Below, one piece after another: positions 44,201-54,087 of a stretch of 64,000 bases of DNA. The first letter of the stretch is position 1. Each line of letters begins with the position of its first letter. Both the position numbers and the translations under genes were made by a program. The DNA comes from Firmicutes bacterium UBA4845. Its GTDB lineage: Bacteria > Bacillota > Clostridia > Tissierellales > Sedimentibacteraceae. The DNA lies in contig DHER01000101.1 of the NCBI GenBank assembly GCA_002399975.1, forward strand, positions 102,172 to 166,171, written 5' to 3'. The notes beneath the pieces were generated by a model. The model made no database searches. It was not told the origin of the DNA and saw nothing but the letters and a program-made list of their open reading frames with translations.

Positions 44201-45363
44201 GTAAATCCGGGCTTCAGTATATTATTTGGATCATCTGGCTTTATTTCTACACGCACAATGCGTCTTCCGTCCTTTTCCTCAGCCAAATCCGGGATATATG
44301 TTATTGTCCCTTTAAGTGATGTATCAGAAAATGAGGCAGGAACAATTTTTACTTCATCCCCCACATGTATGCTACCTATAGATTCTTCGTAAACCTCTGC
44401 ACTTACAGTTATGGAATCTGTATCAATAATATTAATCACTTCTGTCGGCATGCCTTGTGCGCCAAGATGGCTGCCGTTGTTAACCGCTATATCTTTTATA
44501 ATTCCGTTTTTCACATTGGATATAATCTGACCGTCTTTAATGTAGTCCACTGCAGTCTTAGCCACCATAGTATTTAAATCAACCTGTGCTGCTGAAACGC
44601 TGCTTTGCTGCATTGCCACATTACTGTTGTTGCCCTGCTGGAGCTGTGAAAGCTGATTTTGTTTAGATTTCAACGAAACATTCAGCAGATTCAGTTCATC
44701 TTTTAATGCAGTCTTTGTTTTTTGGACATTGGCTTTTACATCATCCACAGCTTTCTGCCGTTGGTCAAGCATGGAAATATACTGATTAAGAGTTGTCTGT
44801 GAAATAGCTCCTTCATCGTACAGCAACTGATAGCTTTGAAGGTCATTTTTTGCATCCTCAAGCTCTTTTTGAGCAAGATTCATGGAATTTTGCAGAAGCT
44901 TCAGATCAGCACCGGTTCCGTTGCTGTACTCGTCATTCTTGCGTGCAATTTCATCCTGGATCTGGGAAATATCAGCCTGCAATGCAGAAATATCCTGACT
45001 GGCGGAATCCAGTGCTGATTGATTAGCAGACAATTGCTGCTTAAGTTTTTCTATATTTCCGTTGTACTCATAAAGATCAATAGTCATTAGGGGTTGACCA
45101 AGTGTGACACGTTCCCCTTCTTTGACCTGCACATCCGTGACAATTGACGGAAAATCAATGCTTATATTCTCAATACGGCTGTACTTTACTTCGCCCCAGG
45201 CTTCTATTTCTAAAGGCTGTTCTTCAGAAGTCAGGTCATCTTCTGCCTTCATAGCTTCAATATTATTTCCCCGCTGAATAAAAATACCCGCTGCTATAAT
45301 CAGTACAGCAAAAACACATAGCGAAACTGCCGCTTTTTTATGAGATAAAATCCAATTTTTCAT
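44176..45363 (-). CDS. HlyD/MacA-type efflux adaptor protein
   Basis: A membrane-fusion-type protein of 395 residues. One N-terminal membrane helix (about 10-28) is followed by a lipoyl-like half (VQVKEGERVTLGQPLMTIDLYE), a long coiled coil (about 95-255, rich in Gln, Leu, Asp) and the second lipoyl/barrel part ending TADVYFEK. In Gram-positive bacteria such adaptors work with FtsX-type permeases and LolD-like ATPases in export of drugs or peptides. It is the last gene of a three-gene operon, 20 bases after the permease, with GAGGAGG before ATG 45363. Confidence 0.92.
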   Translation of the reverse strand: MKNWILSHKKAAVSLCVFAVLIIAAGIFIQRGNNIEAMKAEDDLTSEEQPLEIEAWGEVKYSRIENISIDFPSIVTDVQVKEGERVTLGQPLMTIDLYEYNGNIEKLKQQLSANQSALDSASQDISALQADISQIQDEIARKNDEYSNGTGADLKLLQNSMNLAQKELEDAKNDLQSYQLLYDEGAISQTTLNQYISMLDQRQKAVDDVKANVQKTKTALKDELNLLNVSLKSKQNQLSQLQQGNNSNVAMQQSSVSAAQVDLNTMVAKTAVDYIKDGQIISNVKNGIIKDIAVNNGSHLGAQGMPTEVINIIDTDSITVSAEVYEESIGSIHVGDEVKIVPASFSDTSLKGTITYIPDLAEEKDGRRIVRVEIKPDDPNNILKPGFTADVYFEK

Positions 45364-45383
45364 ATGAGTTCCTCCTCTTGTAG

Positions 45384-47699
45384 TTATTCAACGCTTTTCA
45401 GCGCCTCAAATATGTCAATTTCTTTCATCTTATCTGCTATTATTCTGTTAACAATCCATGCAAAAAACATGGTCATTACCCCGGCTATTAGTACGTCTCT
45501 CAAATTAATATTGCCAAGAAGGTCCAGCCGTTCGTCAATACTGCTTGCAATTATCCATGAGATAAATCTTCCAACAGGTATGCCTGCCAGAATTCCAAGA
45601 AAAACTGAAAGATAATTTTCTATCAGTACCAGGTACTTTATTTCACTGTGGTGAAACCCCAGTACACGCAAGGTTGCAAGATCTCTGGTTCTTTCCACGA
45701 AATTTAAAATACCCGTGTTGTACAACACCACGAAAGCCAGTGATGAACCCAGAATAATTAATAATATTACCGCAAAATTTACAACACCTACGCTGGAAGA
45801 TAAGCTGTCCTGCATGCTTTCTCTCGTTGCGGAATCTTCTACAATATCGTTATTCAGGAATTTTTGATCCGGCTCTCCATTCCATTTTATCATCAGAGCA
45901 GTGGGCTTAAATGTCTCCCCCAGTGATTCCCAATATGTGTCTGTCATATAAATTCCCTGACCGGAAGCAATATATGCAATCTCTACAATTGGAACAGATA
46001 CATATCCCTTATCCGTAAGCTTAATTTGAATGACATCGTCTTTATTTAAGTCCCTTTCACTACACAGCTTGCGTGTCATAAGAATCCCATTTTCAGGAAG
46101 AGCAACAGGGTTGCCGTCAATATCCTGTAAATGAACAAGTGGGCTCTCCCCGGTGGTAATACTGACCGGCTCCATTTTATGACTTCCGTCAGGGAAAATC
46201 ACCTGAAGGGCAGATTCCTCTATTTGCTGCGTTATGCCGTCCAGTTCAAGGTTTTTAAGATATCTGGAATTAGTCTTAGTTGTATCAAGTACAACTTTTT
46301 CATCAAAAATAAAGGTTGTTCCATAGGTATAATCACTGATTCCCGACAAAGTGGTCCGAACCGTAAGTGCTGAAATAATAACGCTGGTGCAACCCATAAC
46401 ACCTATTGTACTCATTATGAGACGCCCCTTATTCTTCACTATATTTCTTGCGATCAGCTTGCTGCTGAACTTCATTTTCTGCCACAGGGATGGTATGGCT
46501 TCAAGAAATATATGCTGCCCTTTTTTTGGCGGTTTATCTCTAAGAAGTACAGCCGGTGTGTCACTCAAAAGCTTTCTGCACGCTGAGAATGAAACTCCTC
46601 CGGTACACATAAGTATCAAAATCAATACAAACAAAAAGTGTCCATAATTTATTTTTAGACTGTAGCTGTTTAACGTAAGGTTAAGCTGGAGAACCATAAT
46701 CCTGCCAAATATATTTGGTCCTGTAAGAAGTCCGAAAATCGAGCCAAGTACACCGACTATGATGCCATAGGAGGTATAATGCCACAGAATGCTGTGCTTA
46801 CTGTAACCAAGTGCCTTTAAAATACCTATTTGCGAACGTTGGTTTTCTATCATACGCGTCATGGTGCTTTGTGTTATAAGTGCAGTAACTAACAAAAATA
46901 GCATTGGGAATACCACAGACAGCGTTTTAAACTGCTGAATACGGGAATTTACACTGCTTACACTGCTGCTGTCTTTTTGCAATGTTATGCCAATCATCTC
47001 ATCTCCCACAACTTCACCGGCTTTTTGCACCACCTGTGCACTGTCAATGTCCGATGTAGTTTTCACGCTAATTTGATTGTAAACTTTCTGACCATAAGCG
47101 CTCTCCAATGCTCCTGTACTTACTATTGCAAAACCATATTCTGAGGGATTCGGAGTTATTGATGCGGAGTTTTTGACCGCAAAAACATGCTCACTACTGA
47201 GTGCCAGACCGTCAACTTGAAGGCGAAGCCATTTTCCGTTTATTTTAATTGAAATATAATCACCTAGTTTAAGTTTATGAACCTCTGCAAACTTGCTATC
47301 AAGCACAACGCCGCCTCCGCCTTTTCGAAACATTCCCTCTTCAAGCTCAGGTTGATCAAGGGTACTGCGGTCATCCAATGCGTAGACATGCAATACAGGG
47401 TCACCGGGTAAATCAGTATCGGCATCTATGGTGAACCTCTTCTCCACTAAATCCACACCATCAATTCTGCTGACTCCCCAAAGCTGCTGTTCTGAAGGAT
47501 TCATCACAGTAATCCACAAATCTGACAAATTAGTTGATTCATACATAGCATCTGCATGCTTGTCTACTGTGTACCAAATGCTGTCAAGCCCGGTCATAAT
47601 AAATACTGCCAGGGTTGCCATTATAAATATTGAAATAAACTGCGATTTTGATTTTTGCATATCCCGCAGGGATTTTTTAAACAAAGCACCCTTTACCAT
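45384..47699 (-). CDS. FtsX/MacB-type ABC transporter permease
   Basis: A large permease of 771 residues with one N-terminal helix, a big extracytoplasmic domain (about 45-245), three helices, a short loop, a second helix plus extracytoplasmic domain (about 410-610) and three final helices. The conserved FtsX segments IGILKALGYSKHSILWHY and LATLRVLGFHHSEIKYLV mark the two halves. ATG 47699 overlaps the ATPase gene by 7 bases and has TGGAGGAAATTGT upstream. The cargo is unknown. Confidence 0.92.
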   Translation of the reverse strand: MVKGALFKKSLRDMQKSKSQFISIFIMATLAVFIMTGLDSIWYTVDKHADAMYESTNLSDLWITVMNPSEQQLWGVSRIDGVDLVEKRFTIDADTDLPGDPVLHVYALDDRSTLDQPELEEGMFRKGGGGVVLDSKFAEVHKLKLGDYISIKINGKWLRLQVDGLALSSEHVFAVKNSASITPNPSEYGFAIVSTGALESAYGQKVYNQISVKTTSDIDSAQVVQKAGEVVGDEMIGITLQKDSSSVSSVNSRIQQFKTLSVVFPMLFLLVTALITQSTMTRMIENQRSQIGILKALGYSKHSILWHYTSYGIIVGVLGSIFGLLTGPNIFGRIMVLQLNLTLNSYSLKINYGHFLFVLILILMCTGGVSFSACRKLLSDTPAVLLRDKPPKKGQHIFLEAIPSLWQKMKFSSKLIARNIVKNKGRLIMSTIGVMGCTSVIISALTVRTTLSGISDYTYGTTFIFDEKVVLDTTKTNSRYLKNLELDGITQQIEESALQVIFPDGSHKMEPVSITTGESPLVHLQDIDGNPVALPENGILMTRKLCSERDLNKDDVIQIKLTDKGYVSVPIVEIAYIASGQGIYMTDTYWESLGETFKPTALMIKWNGEPDQKFLNNDIVEDSATRESMQDSLSSSVGVVNFAVILLIILGSSLAFVVLYNTGILNFVERTRDLATLRVLGFHHSEIKYLVLIENYLSVFLGILAGIPVGRFISWIIASSIDERLDLLGNINLRDVLIAGVMTMFFAWIVNRIIADKMKEIDIFEALKSVE

Positions 47700-48394
47700 A
47701 CAATTTCCTCCACATCCTTAGGATGCTCATTAAATTGCACCTTGTCTATCTTGCCGTCCCGCATATGAAGCACTACGTTCGCCATTTCGGATATGGGAGC
47801 ATTGTGCGTAACGACAATTACAGTTTTTCCAAGATCATTAGATACTGTACGTATGAGGCGTAAAACCTTTCGGCCGGTTTCCGAATCTAATGCACCGGTC
47901 GGTTCATCACACAAAACTATCTGCGGATTTTTAGCCAATGCCCTGGCAATGGAAACTCGCTGCTGTTCTCCTCCAGACAACTGGCTTGGAAAGTTGTCCA
48001 TTCGGTTTTCAAGTCCGACACGCCTCAACATGTCTCGTGCGTCCAGGGGATCACAGCATATTTCTTCAGCCAGCTGAACATTTTCCAATGCTGTCAAGTT
48101 TGGAACAAGATTGTAAAACTGAAATACAAAGCCTATTTGAGTGCGGCGGTATTCCGTAAGCTTATATTCGGACATGCCTGAAATTTCTTTTCCGTTCACA
48201 ACTATCTTTCCGGAGGTAGGCGAATCCATCCCACCTAACAGATTGAGCAGTGTGGTTTTTCCTGCTCCGCTCTGTCCCAGCACCACATTGAATGTTCCCC
48301 GACTGATATTGAAATTAATACCGTCAACCGCCTTAATTATTGACTCTCCAATATGATATTCTCTTTCTACGTTTTCAAATGTAATAAAACCCAT
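47693..48394 (-). CDS. LolD/MacB-type ABC transporter ATP-binding protein
   Basis: An ATPase of 233 residues with Walker A VLGQSGAGKTTLLNLLGG, the LolD-type YRRTQIGFVFQFYNLVPNL, signature QLSGGEQQRVSIARAL and Walker B VLCDEPTGALD. It energises the permease and HlyD-like adaptor encoded downstream. ATG 48394 is chosen because AAAGGAGAG lies 10 bases upstream; in-frame starts further out have no site. It is divergent from the TetR gene. Confidence 0.95.
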   Translation of the reverse strand: MGFITFENVEREYHIGESIIKAVDGINFNISRGTFNVVLGQSGAGKTTLLNLLGGMDSPTSGKIVVNGKEISGMSEYKLTEYRRTQIGFVFQFYNLVPNLTALENVQLAEEICCDPLDARDMLRRVGLENRMDNFPSQLSGGEQQRVSIARALAKNPQIVLCDEPTGALDSETGRKVLRLIRTVSNDLGKTVIVVTHNAPISEMANVVLHMRDGKIDKVQFNEHPKDVEEIVW

Positions 48395-48602
48395 GAGTTC
48401 TGCTCTCCTTTGCTCATTTTCATGTCTATGCATACTCATTCTTGACAATTAACTAAGATTTAATTATAATGACACTGTGTTGATTATGCAACCATCAGAT
48501 GTTTATGAATTGTCGTATTTGCAACAAAATAAATATTATATGTTGATTTAAAAACAAAACTGTAAAAATTGTTGAATATTATATAAAAGGAGTACTTAAG
48601 AA

Positions 48603-49160
48603 ATGAAAGAAAGTAGAAAGACACGTTATACTAAAATGGTTTTACAAAACAGCCTTTTTGAATTAATGGAGAAGAAGCCGTTCGAAAAAATAACTATCAA
48701 AGAATTATGCGAAAATGCGGATATTAACCGCACCACATTTTACGCACACTATACGGACCAATATGACCTTCTTGCTGAAATTGAAAACGAAACTCTGTCC
48801 TGGGCAAAGGAATCGATTGCCAGCCTTGCTGACAAAAATAACAGAAACGAGAGTATTAAGATCATGGAGAAAATATTTCAATACTTTGTTGATAATAGCA
48901 AAAACCTTAAAATACTAATGAGCGAAAGAGGAGATATTAATTTTCAAAAGCAGATATTTACTATATTATATGAACAATGTGGAATGTCCTTTCCTATTAA
49001 AAACCATCAAAATTCAGGTACCAGAGATGAATACTTTATATTTGTTGTGAATGGAAGCATAGGTCTCTTGCAGCATTGGCTCAAAAACAATATGCCCAGG
49101 ACTGCAGGAGAAATGGCTGAAATTATTTACAATATGGCTGTTCAGGCAGGGGGTATTTAA
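48603..49160 (+). CDS. TetR/AcrR family transcriptional regulator
   Basis: A repressor-type protein of 185 residues. The N-terminal helix-turn-helix is ITIKELCENADINRTTFYAHY; the C-terminal part is a TetR ligand-binding helical domain of the Gram-positive short type. ATG 48603 follows AAAAGGAGTACTTAAGA. Its divergent position next to the export operon suggests it controls that operon. It converges with aroM, with just four bases between the stop codons. Confidence 0.92.
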   Translation: MKESRKTRYTKMVLQNSLFELMEKKPFEKITIKELCENADINRTTFYAHYTDQYDLLAEIENETLSWAKESIASLADKNNRNESIKIMEKIFQYFVDNSKNLKILMSERGDINFQKQIFTILYEQCGMSFPIKNHQNSGTRDEYFIFVVNGSIGLLQHWLKNNMPRTAGEMAEIIYNMAVQAGGI

Positions 49161-49164
49161 TTTT

Positions 49165-49842
49165 TCAGCTTAACTCCGAAATAACCGAAGCTACCACCGA
49201 ACGTGAAAGCAAAACTCTGATATTTAATTTTTCTGAAATAGACTGTTTCAACTCCTTCGTGTAGCCCATGCAGTCAAGCACTATCATATCCCAGCTTTTG
49301 TCTCTAAATTTTGATATTTCCTGTTCTGCTTCTTCAAGGCTCAAATATGGTGATAAAGCACAAATTTCAGCTGCTTCTCCCCATCTCTTTTCCATTTGCT
49401 TTCTTTGGTTTTCATCTGGTATGAGAACACCCAACTTTTTATTTTTGCCTAAAGCAGCAGCAACATTTTTTATTATTTCACTGCTTTCTACAAAAAGTAC
49501 ATTGCTTTTAAATCCTCCCATTTCCCCTGTACACATGAGCACTATGACCTTAGCTCCTTTATTTTCAAGTCTCTCAATGGATTTTTGTATTAGTGGCTTG
49601 ATGTGCTCAATATTAATGCGAACTTCAGTACCATCAGATAGCTCAGTAACAAAAAAATCACTGCTCTTTTTCAGCGGAAATTCTTTTAAAATTTCACCGT
49701 AGGAATATCCATTCAATGCACCATCCTCTATAATATCAAAGGAGCGTTCAAGTGTTGGTGCTATACTGTCCATTATATAGGGACGGGGAGACTGTCCTAT
49801 TGTGATAAATCCTGCCTTTATATTTTTTACTGTTTTAACCAT
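49165..49842 (-). CDS. AroM family protein
   Basis: A protein of 225 residues, the same length as E. coli AroM. Shared features are an N-terminal AGFITIGQSPRP, VIVLMCTGEMGG in the middle, and WDMIVLDCMGYTKE then VLLSRSVVASVISEL at the end. The fold is probably of the Asp/Glu/hydantoin racemase superfamily, with the two cysteines (CTGE, DCMG) as candidate acid-base catalysts. The function of AroM is not established. It is the third gene of the M20-DUF917-AroM operon, 4 bases after the DUF917 gene. Confidence 0.88.
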   Translation of the reverse strand: MVKTVKNIKAGFITIGQSPRPYIMDSIAPTLERSFDIIEDGALNGYSYGEILKEFPLKKSSDFFVTELSDGTEVRINIEHIKPLIQKSIERLENKGAKVIVLMCTGEMGGFKSNVLFVESSEIIKNVAAALGKNKKLGVLIPDENQRKQMEKRWGEAAEICALSPYLSLEEAEQEISKFRDKSWDMIVLDCMGYTKELKQSISEKLNIRVLLSRSVVASVISELS

Positions 49843-49845
49843 TCA

Positions 49846-50934
49846 TTAATTTCCTTCCTTGCCTTTGCCAAAAACATAGTCCGTCAGATTTTTCCCAAGA
49901 GCATGCTCAACTTCTTTAAATAATTCTATATCAAACATACTGATGCCTAATATAAGTCTATTGGAAGGTATTTTCACAAGAACAACCTCCATATCTCTGG
50001 TAATTTCGGCACTTATAACAGGAAGAGATGTTTTTTTGTCAAATATAGCTATCAAATCAGGAAATGTTGCAATCCTTACTCCGTCTTTTTCTGCTGTCAT
50101 GTATTCATTCATGAGACTTACGGTATAGGTACTCCCCTTTGATTTAATCACACATTCGCCTACATCAAAGCCGCCCCTGCTGTTGAGAATAACATCTGTC
50201 AGAACTCCTTCACATAAAACCTCAAGTCCCGCACAGCTCCTCAGGTCACTAATAGTCTTTTGAATATTATTTTCATCAGCCCGCAGGATACTACCGATTT
50301 TTATTGCAGCTTCAATGCCTCCCACAGCTGCTTGCTCCTTAACATATTCTGCCGTAACAGGATTTCGCAGAACCGTAACAAATCCTCCTGCTGCAACAGC
50401 AGAATTTCGTATTATTTTCGAGGTGTTTGACAAAGTACTTTTTACGGTAACTTCTATTTCACTATCTCCCTTTCCTCCGGCACAAACCTGCACTGAAACA
50501 TAATCTTTACTGCGTGAAAGTCCAAGACTTCCCATTGATCCTGTAGGATGGGCACGACCGTTACATGGTGCATCCATAAAAGGTATGCCTGTCATTGCAG
50601 AAAGCATCCATCCATTTGTAATCGACTGGGCTCCCAATTCATTTGTAACAATTCCCTGTACAGGCTTATCATAAATACCCCCAAATAATTCATAAACTCT
50701 TTTGTAGTGATCTGACCCAACAAACTTGTCTTTTGAAGAAGGCGACCCGACCAATGATGCTGTTGCTACTATGGAATCATTCTCCATCTCATCTATGGAA
50801 TGCAGCTTTATTCCTCCAAGCTTTACCACCTGATCAAGAATTTTAATCCCTTCGGACAATATGCCGCCGCCTCCTCCTCCTAAGAGCAAACCTCCGTATA
50901 TGGCATTAAGTCCATTTTCTCTGTCAATATTCAT
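49846..50934 (-). CDS. DUF917 (COG3535) family protein
   Basis: A protein of 362 residues. The N-terminus has the glycine-rich GGLLLGGGGGGILSEG, followed by ATASLVGSPSSKD and MDAPCNGRAHPTGSMG, which are characteristic of DUF917. The family is linked to hydantoinase/oxoprolinase-type enzymes; some members desulfurise S-methyl thiohydantoins, but this protein's reaction is unknown. It follows the M20 gene by 3 bases (ribosome site GGAGAAAA inside the M20 end) and precedes aroM, so all three are co-translated. Confidence 0.9.
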   Translation of the reverse strand: MNIDRENGLNAIYGGLLLGGGGGGILSEGIKILDQVVKLGGIKLHSIDEMENDSIVATASLVGSPSSKDKFVGSDHYKRVYELFGGIYDKPVQGIVTNELGAQSITNGWMLSAMTGIPFMDAPCNGRAHPTGSMGSLGLSRSKDYVSVQVCAGGKGDSEIEVTVKSTLSNTSKIIRNSAVAAGGFVTVLRNPVTAEYVKEQAAVGGIEAAIKIGSILRADENNIQKTISDLRSCAGLEVLCEGVLTDVILNSRGGFDVGECVIKSKGSTYTVSLMNEYMTAEKDGVRIATFPDLIAIFDKKTSLPVISAEITRDMEVVLVKIPSNRLILGISMFDIELFKEVEHALGKNLTDYVFGKGKEGN

Positions 50935-50936
50935 AT

Positions 50937-52121
50937 TTATTTTTCTCCTATTAATTTATATACTATCCCAGCCTGCATCATCATTCCGTTAACAAGTGAA
51001 TCTTCATCCATATCAAAGGTTGAAGTATGAGTTGAACTTGTTATTCCCCTTTTCTTATTTCCACATCCTAATTGGTAGAATGCTCCTTTTGCCTTTGTCA
51101 GGAAATATGAAAAATCTTCAAGCCCCAGGAATGGATGCTCCACATTGTAGTATGAATTATCCCCTAAAAATTCATTTGAAACTTTTTCTGCCAACTCTAT
51201 GCATTCCTTGTCATTTATTGCTGCTATATAGCTGGGAATAAACTTTACATCACATTCTGCTTCGTTTGCTTCTGCCGTTAGCCTAACATTTTTTTCAATC
51301 CACTCTTTTAAATTATCCCTGACGGTAAAATCCGTAGTCCTCAGCATCATATACATGGTCACTTTGTCTGCAACCACGTTGCTTGCAGTGCCACCTTGTA
51401 TTTTGCCGATTGTCATAACCGCATTATCAAAAGGGCTTATTCGTCTGCTTATGAGGGATTGAAGGCTTACAACTATGTTGGAAGCCACATATATTGCGTC
51501 TATTCCAAGCTCCGGTGTCGCTCCATGAGACTTTTTCCCCTTAATAGTTATTTCAATTTCATCTCCATTTGCGTTAAGAGCTCCAACTCTTGACCGGATA
51601 GTTCCGCATTCTATATCCGGATCCATATGAAGCCCAAAAACATAGTCAACTTTCGGGTTTTCCATACAACCCTTTGCTATCATTGCTTCAGCTCCGCCTA
51701 TTGTTTCCTCTGCAGGCTGAAACAGGAGTTTTACATTTCCGTGAAGTTTATCTCTAATGCTATACAAAACTTTTGCAGCCCCAAGTAAAATTGCAGTATG
51801 CCCATCGTGACCACACGCATGCATAATCCCTTCATTTTCGGACTTATATGGAACATCGTTTTCTTCGTTTATAGGAAGTGCATCCATATCCGCCCTGAGA
51901 GCTACTGTTTTTCCGTCCTTTTCTCCTTTAATAAGCCCTACAACTGCGTTTGTATCTTTATATACAACATATTCTATGCCGATTTTTTTAAGCTCTTCCT
52001 GTATCCTTTTGCTTGTGTTGTATTCATTTTCACTAAGCTCCGGATGCTTGTGCAAATATCGCCTTAGTTCAACAACGTACTCTCTTTCTTCCAATGACCT
52101 TTCTCTGATAATCTCTGCCAT
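50937..52121 (-). CDS. M20 family amidohydrolase in the DUF917/AroM operon
   Basis: A metallohydrolase of 394 residues of the hippuricase/IAA-amino-acid hydrolase group. Metal motifs are LRADMDALPINEEND, MHACGHDGHTAILLGAA, QPAEETIGGAEAMI and FGLHMDPD, with GKKSHGATPELGID in the dimerisation domain and EDFSYFLTKAKGAF near the end. It removes acyl groups from amino acids or opens related amides. ATG 52121 follows GGAGGGAATTCTGTT. It heads the operon and is divergent from the second YfcC carrier. Confidence 0.93.
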   Translation of the reverse strand: MAEIIRERSLEEREYVVELRRYLHKHPELSENEYNTSKRIQEELKKIGIEYVVYKDTNAVVGLIKGEKDGKTVALRADMDALPINEENDVPYKSENEGIMHACGHDGHTAILLGAAKVLYSIRDKLHGNVKLLFQPAEETIGGAEAMIAKGCMENPKVDYVFGLHMDPDIECGTIRSRVGALNANGDEIEITIKGKKSHGATPELGIDAIYVASNIVVSLQSLISRRISPFDNAVMTIGKIQGGTASNVVADKVTMYMMLRTTDFTVRDNLKEWIEKNVRLTAEANEAECDVKFIPSYIAAINDKECIELAEKVSNEFLGDNSYYNVEHPFLGLEDFSYFLTKAKGAFYQLGCGNKKRGITSSTHTSTFDMDEDSLVNGMMMQAGIVYKLIGEK

Positions 52122-52195
52122 AACAGAATTCCCTCCTCTGCAGTATTATATATATATTATAACCTTTTCCGTGTATATTTTTCTTATATTTCTTT

Positions 52196-52231
52196 AATTT
52201 AATATGCATGATGCATACTGCATATTAAATT
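52196..52231. promoter_or_regulatory. 13-bp inverted repeat between the M20 operon and yfcC, candidate operator
   Basis: AATTTAATATGCA and TGCATATTAAATT flank a 10-base centre, which itself contains TGCAT. It lies 75 bases before the M20 gene and 260 bases before yfcC, where a shared regulator such as the nearby PucR could bind. The rest of 52122-52490 is AT-rich, with a smaller ATATTAATTAATAT palindrome near 52260 and no gene. Confidence 0.5.
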
Positions 52232-52490
52232 TTCCGCCAATTACACACTTAACATGTATATTAATTAATATTACTTCATAGCTTGTCTATGCAAACTGCA
52301 CAATAAAATAAATTAATAATGTAATTTTACACCCGCTTCAATAGAGTATTATTTATCTATATTAAGGTAATATATATATGGTGTTTAATCCTAGAAAACG
52401 TTACATTGTTAAGTTAAATGAAATGTATTAAATATCAATCTGAATTGCTGTATGTTAATTTAAGTCTTAAATATTTAAAGGAGATTTATA

Positions 52491-53897
52491 ATGGAAAAGA
52501 AAGAAAAAAAAAGTTTCGAGATGCCTCATGGTTTTATTGTAATTTTACTTGTTCTTGCCTTATGCAGTATTTTGACATGGATTCTCCCTGCAGGTCAATT
52601 TGAAAGAGTTTATGATGATAATCTCGGCAGAGAAATTGTCGTACCTGACAGCTATACTGAAATCGAACCAAACCCCGCAGGTCCGTGGGAATTCTTTAAA
52701 GCGATCTACACCGGAATGACCAATGCTTCTAACATCATATTTTTTATAATATTTGCATCAGGTTATGTATTTGTGTTGATGAAAGGAGGAGCACTGGATG
52801 CTCTCGTCGGTTCAGTATTGCGTAAGCTGGGAAATAAGGATTACCTGCTTATTCCAATTTTTATGATTTTATTTGGAATTGCAGGATCTACTTTTGGAAT
52901 GTATGAGGAAACATATGGACTTATTCCCGCATTTATTGTAATAGCAATTACGCTTGGTTATGACAGATTAGTTGGCGGTTCAATAGTATTTGTAGGTGTT
53001 GCTACAGGTTTCGCCTCAGCAGTATTAAATCCTTTTACAATAGGTATTGCCAGCGATGTAGCAGGCATTCCTCTGGTTTCTTTTAAACTGACCACTTTCA
53101 GAATTGTATGCTTTATATTGTTTGAAACCCTGTCAATATCATATGTTATGAGATATGCGAAAAAAATAAGGAAGGATCCAACCAAAAGCATACTTTATGG
53201 AAACGAAGAGGAAAACAGCCTTACAAGCGAAGCGTTAACCAGGGATGAAGTTCTTAAGCTAAATTTTACAACAAGGCAAAAGCTGTCGCTGATTGTATTT
53301 GTTGTTCTGATTTGCTTAATTGCCTATACTGTTGTTGTGTATGAATTTTATTTAACAGAGCTTTCGGCAATGTTTTTAATAGCTATGATTGTGACAGGAA
53401 TTATAAATAAAATGAGTTCAAAAGAAATATGTGATGCTTTCCTGGAATCAACATCAATGTCTATGTATGGCGCACTTTTTATTGGTCTGTCTCGTTCATG
53501 CTCAGTTGTTTTGGAACAGGCAAATGTTATAGATACTGCTATTCTGTATTTATCAGGCGCTATAAATGCACTTCCAAACTGGTTTGGTTCAATAGGCATG
53601 CTAATTGTTCAAAATCTGATTGGATTCTTCATAACATCTGGAAGCGGCATGGCTGTTGTAACAATGCCTATTATGGCTCCACTATCTGATCTTATAGGAA
53701 TGAGCCGTGAAATGGCAGTAACGGCATATCAGTTCGGAGACGGATTTTCAAACATCTTCTGGCCGACTGTTGTTGCAACCGTATGCGGAATAATCGGCGT
53801 AGGAATAGATAAATGGTATAAATTCATAACTCCACTATTCTTGATGATGTTCCTTTTGCAATGTGTCATGATGTTAGTCGGAGGAGTAATATTCTAA
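52491..53897 (+). CDS. YfcC family membrane transporter (second copy)
   Basis: An integral membrane carrier of 468 residues, related over its length to the protein at 19652. Parallel motifs are LTWILPAGQFERV, GSTFGMYEETYGLIPAF, NPFTIGIASDVAGIP and FITSGSGMAVVTMPIM. About a dozen helices are expected. The substrate is unknown; the divergent M20-DUF917-AroM operon suggests an N-acyl or cyclic amide. ATG 52491 follows AAAGGAGATTTATA. A hairpin follows the gene. Confidence 0.9.
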   Translation: MEKKEKKSFEMPHGFIVILLVLALCSILTWILPAGQFERVYDDNLGREIVVPDSYTEIEPNPAGPWEFFKAIYTGMTNASNIIFFIIFASGYVFVLMKGGALDALVGSVLRKLGNKDYLLIPIFMILFGIAGSTFGMYEETYGLIPAFIVIAITLGYDRLVGGSIVFVGVATGFASAVLNPFTIGIASDVAGIPLVSFKLTTFRIVCFILFETLSISYVMRYAKKIRKDPTKSILYGNEEENSLTSEALTRDEVLKLNFTTRQKLSLIVFVVLICLIAYTVVVYEFYLTELSAMFLIAMIVTGIINKMSSKEICDAFLESTSMSMYGALFIGLSRSCSVVLEQANVIDTAILYLSGAINALPNWFGSIGMLIVQNLIGFFITSGSGMAVVTMPIMAPLSDLIGMSREMAVTAYQFGDGFSNIFWPTVVATVCGIIGVGIDKWYKFITPLFLMMFLLQCVMMLVGGVIF

Positions 53898-53936
53898 ATC
53901 CTGATTTATATTCATAAATCTGAAATGAAAATAAAT

Positions 53937-53983
53937 ATAAACCTGGTGCATGTATGAAAATTTTAGCCATTCTCCAGGTTTAT
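53937..53983 (+). terminator. possible terminator after the second yfcC
   Basis: ATAAACCTGG / CCAGGTTTAT perfect 10-bp stem with a 27-base loop, then CCCAATTTTATT. The long loop makes it weaker. Confidence 0.5.
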
Positions 53984-54087
53984 CCCAATTTTATTAAATA
54001 AATCAGCATAGACATTCATATATTACATATTGTTTTTTTAGCGTTAATAAGTATAATAGATTATAGTTAGTTGGCGAGGTGAATTAA

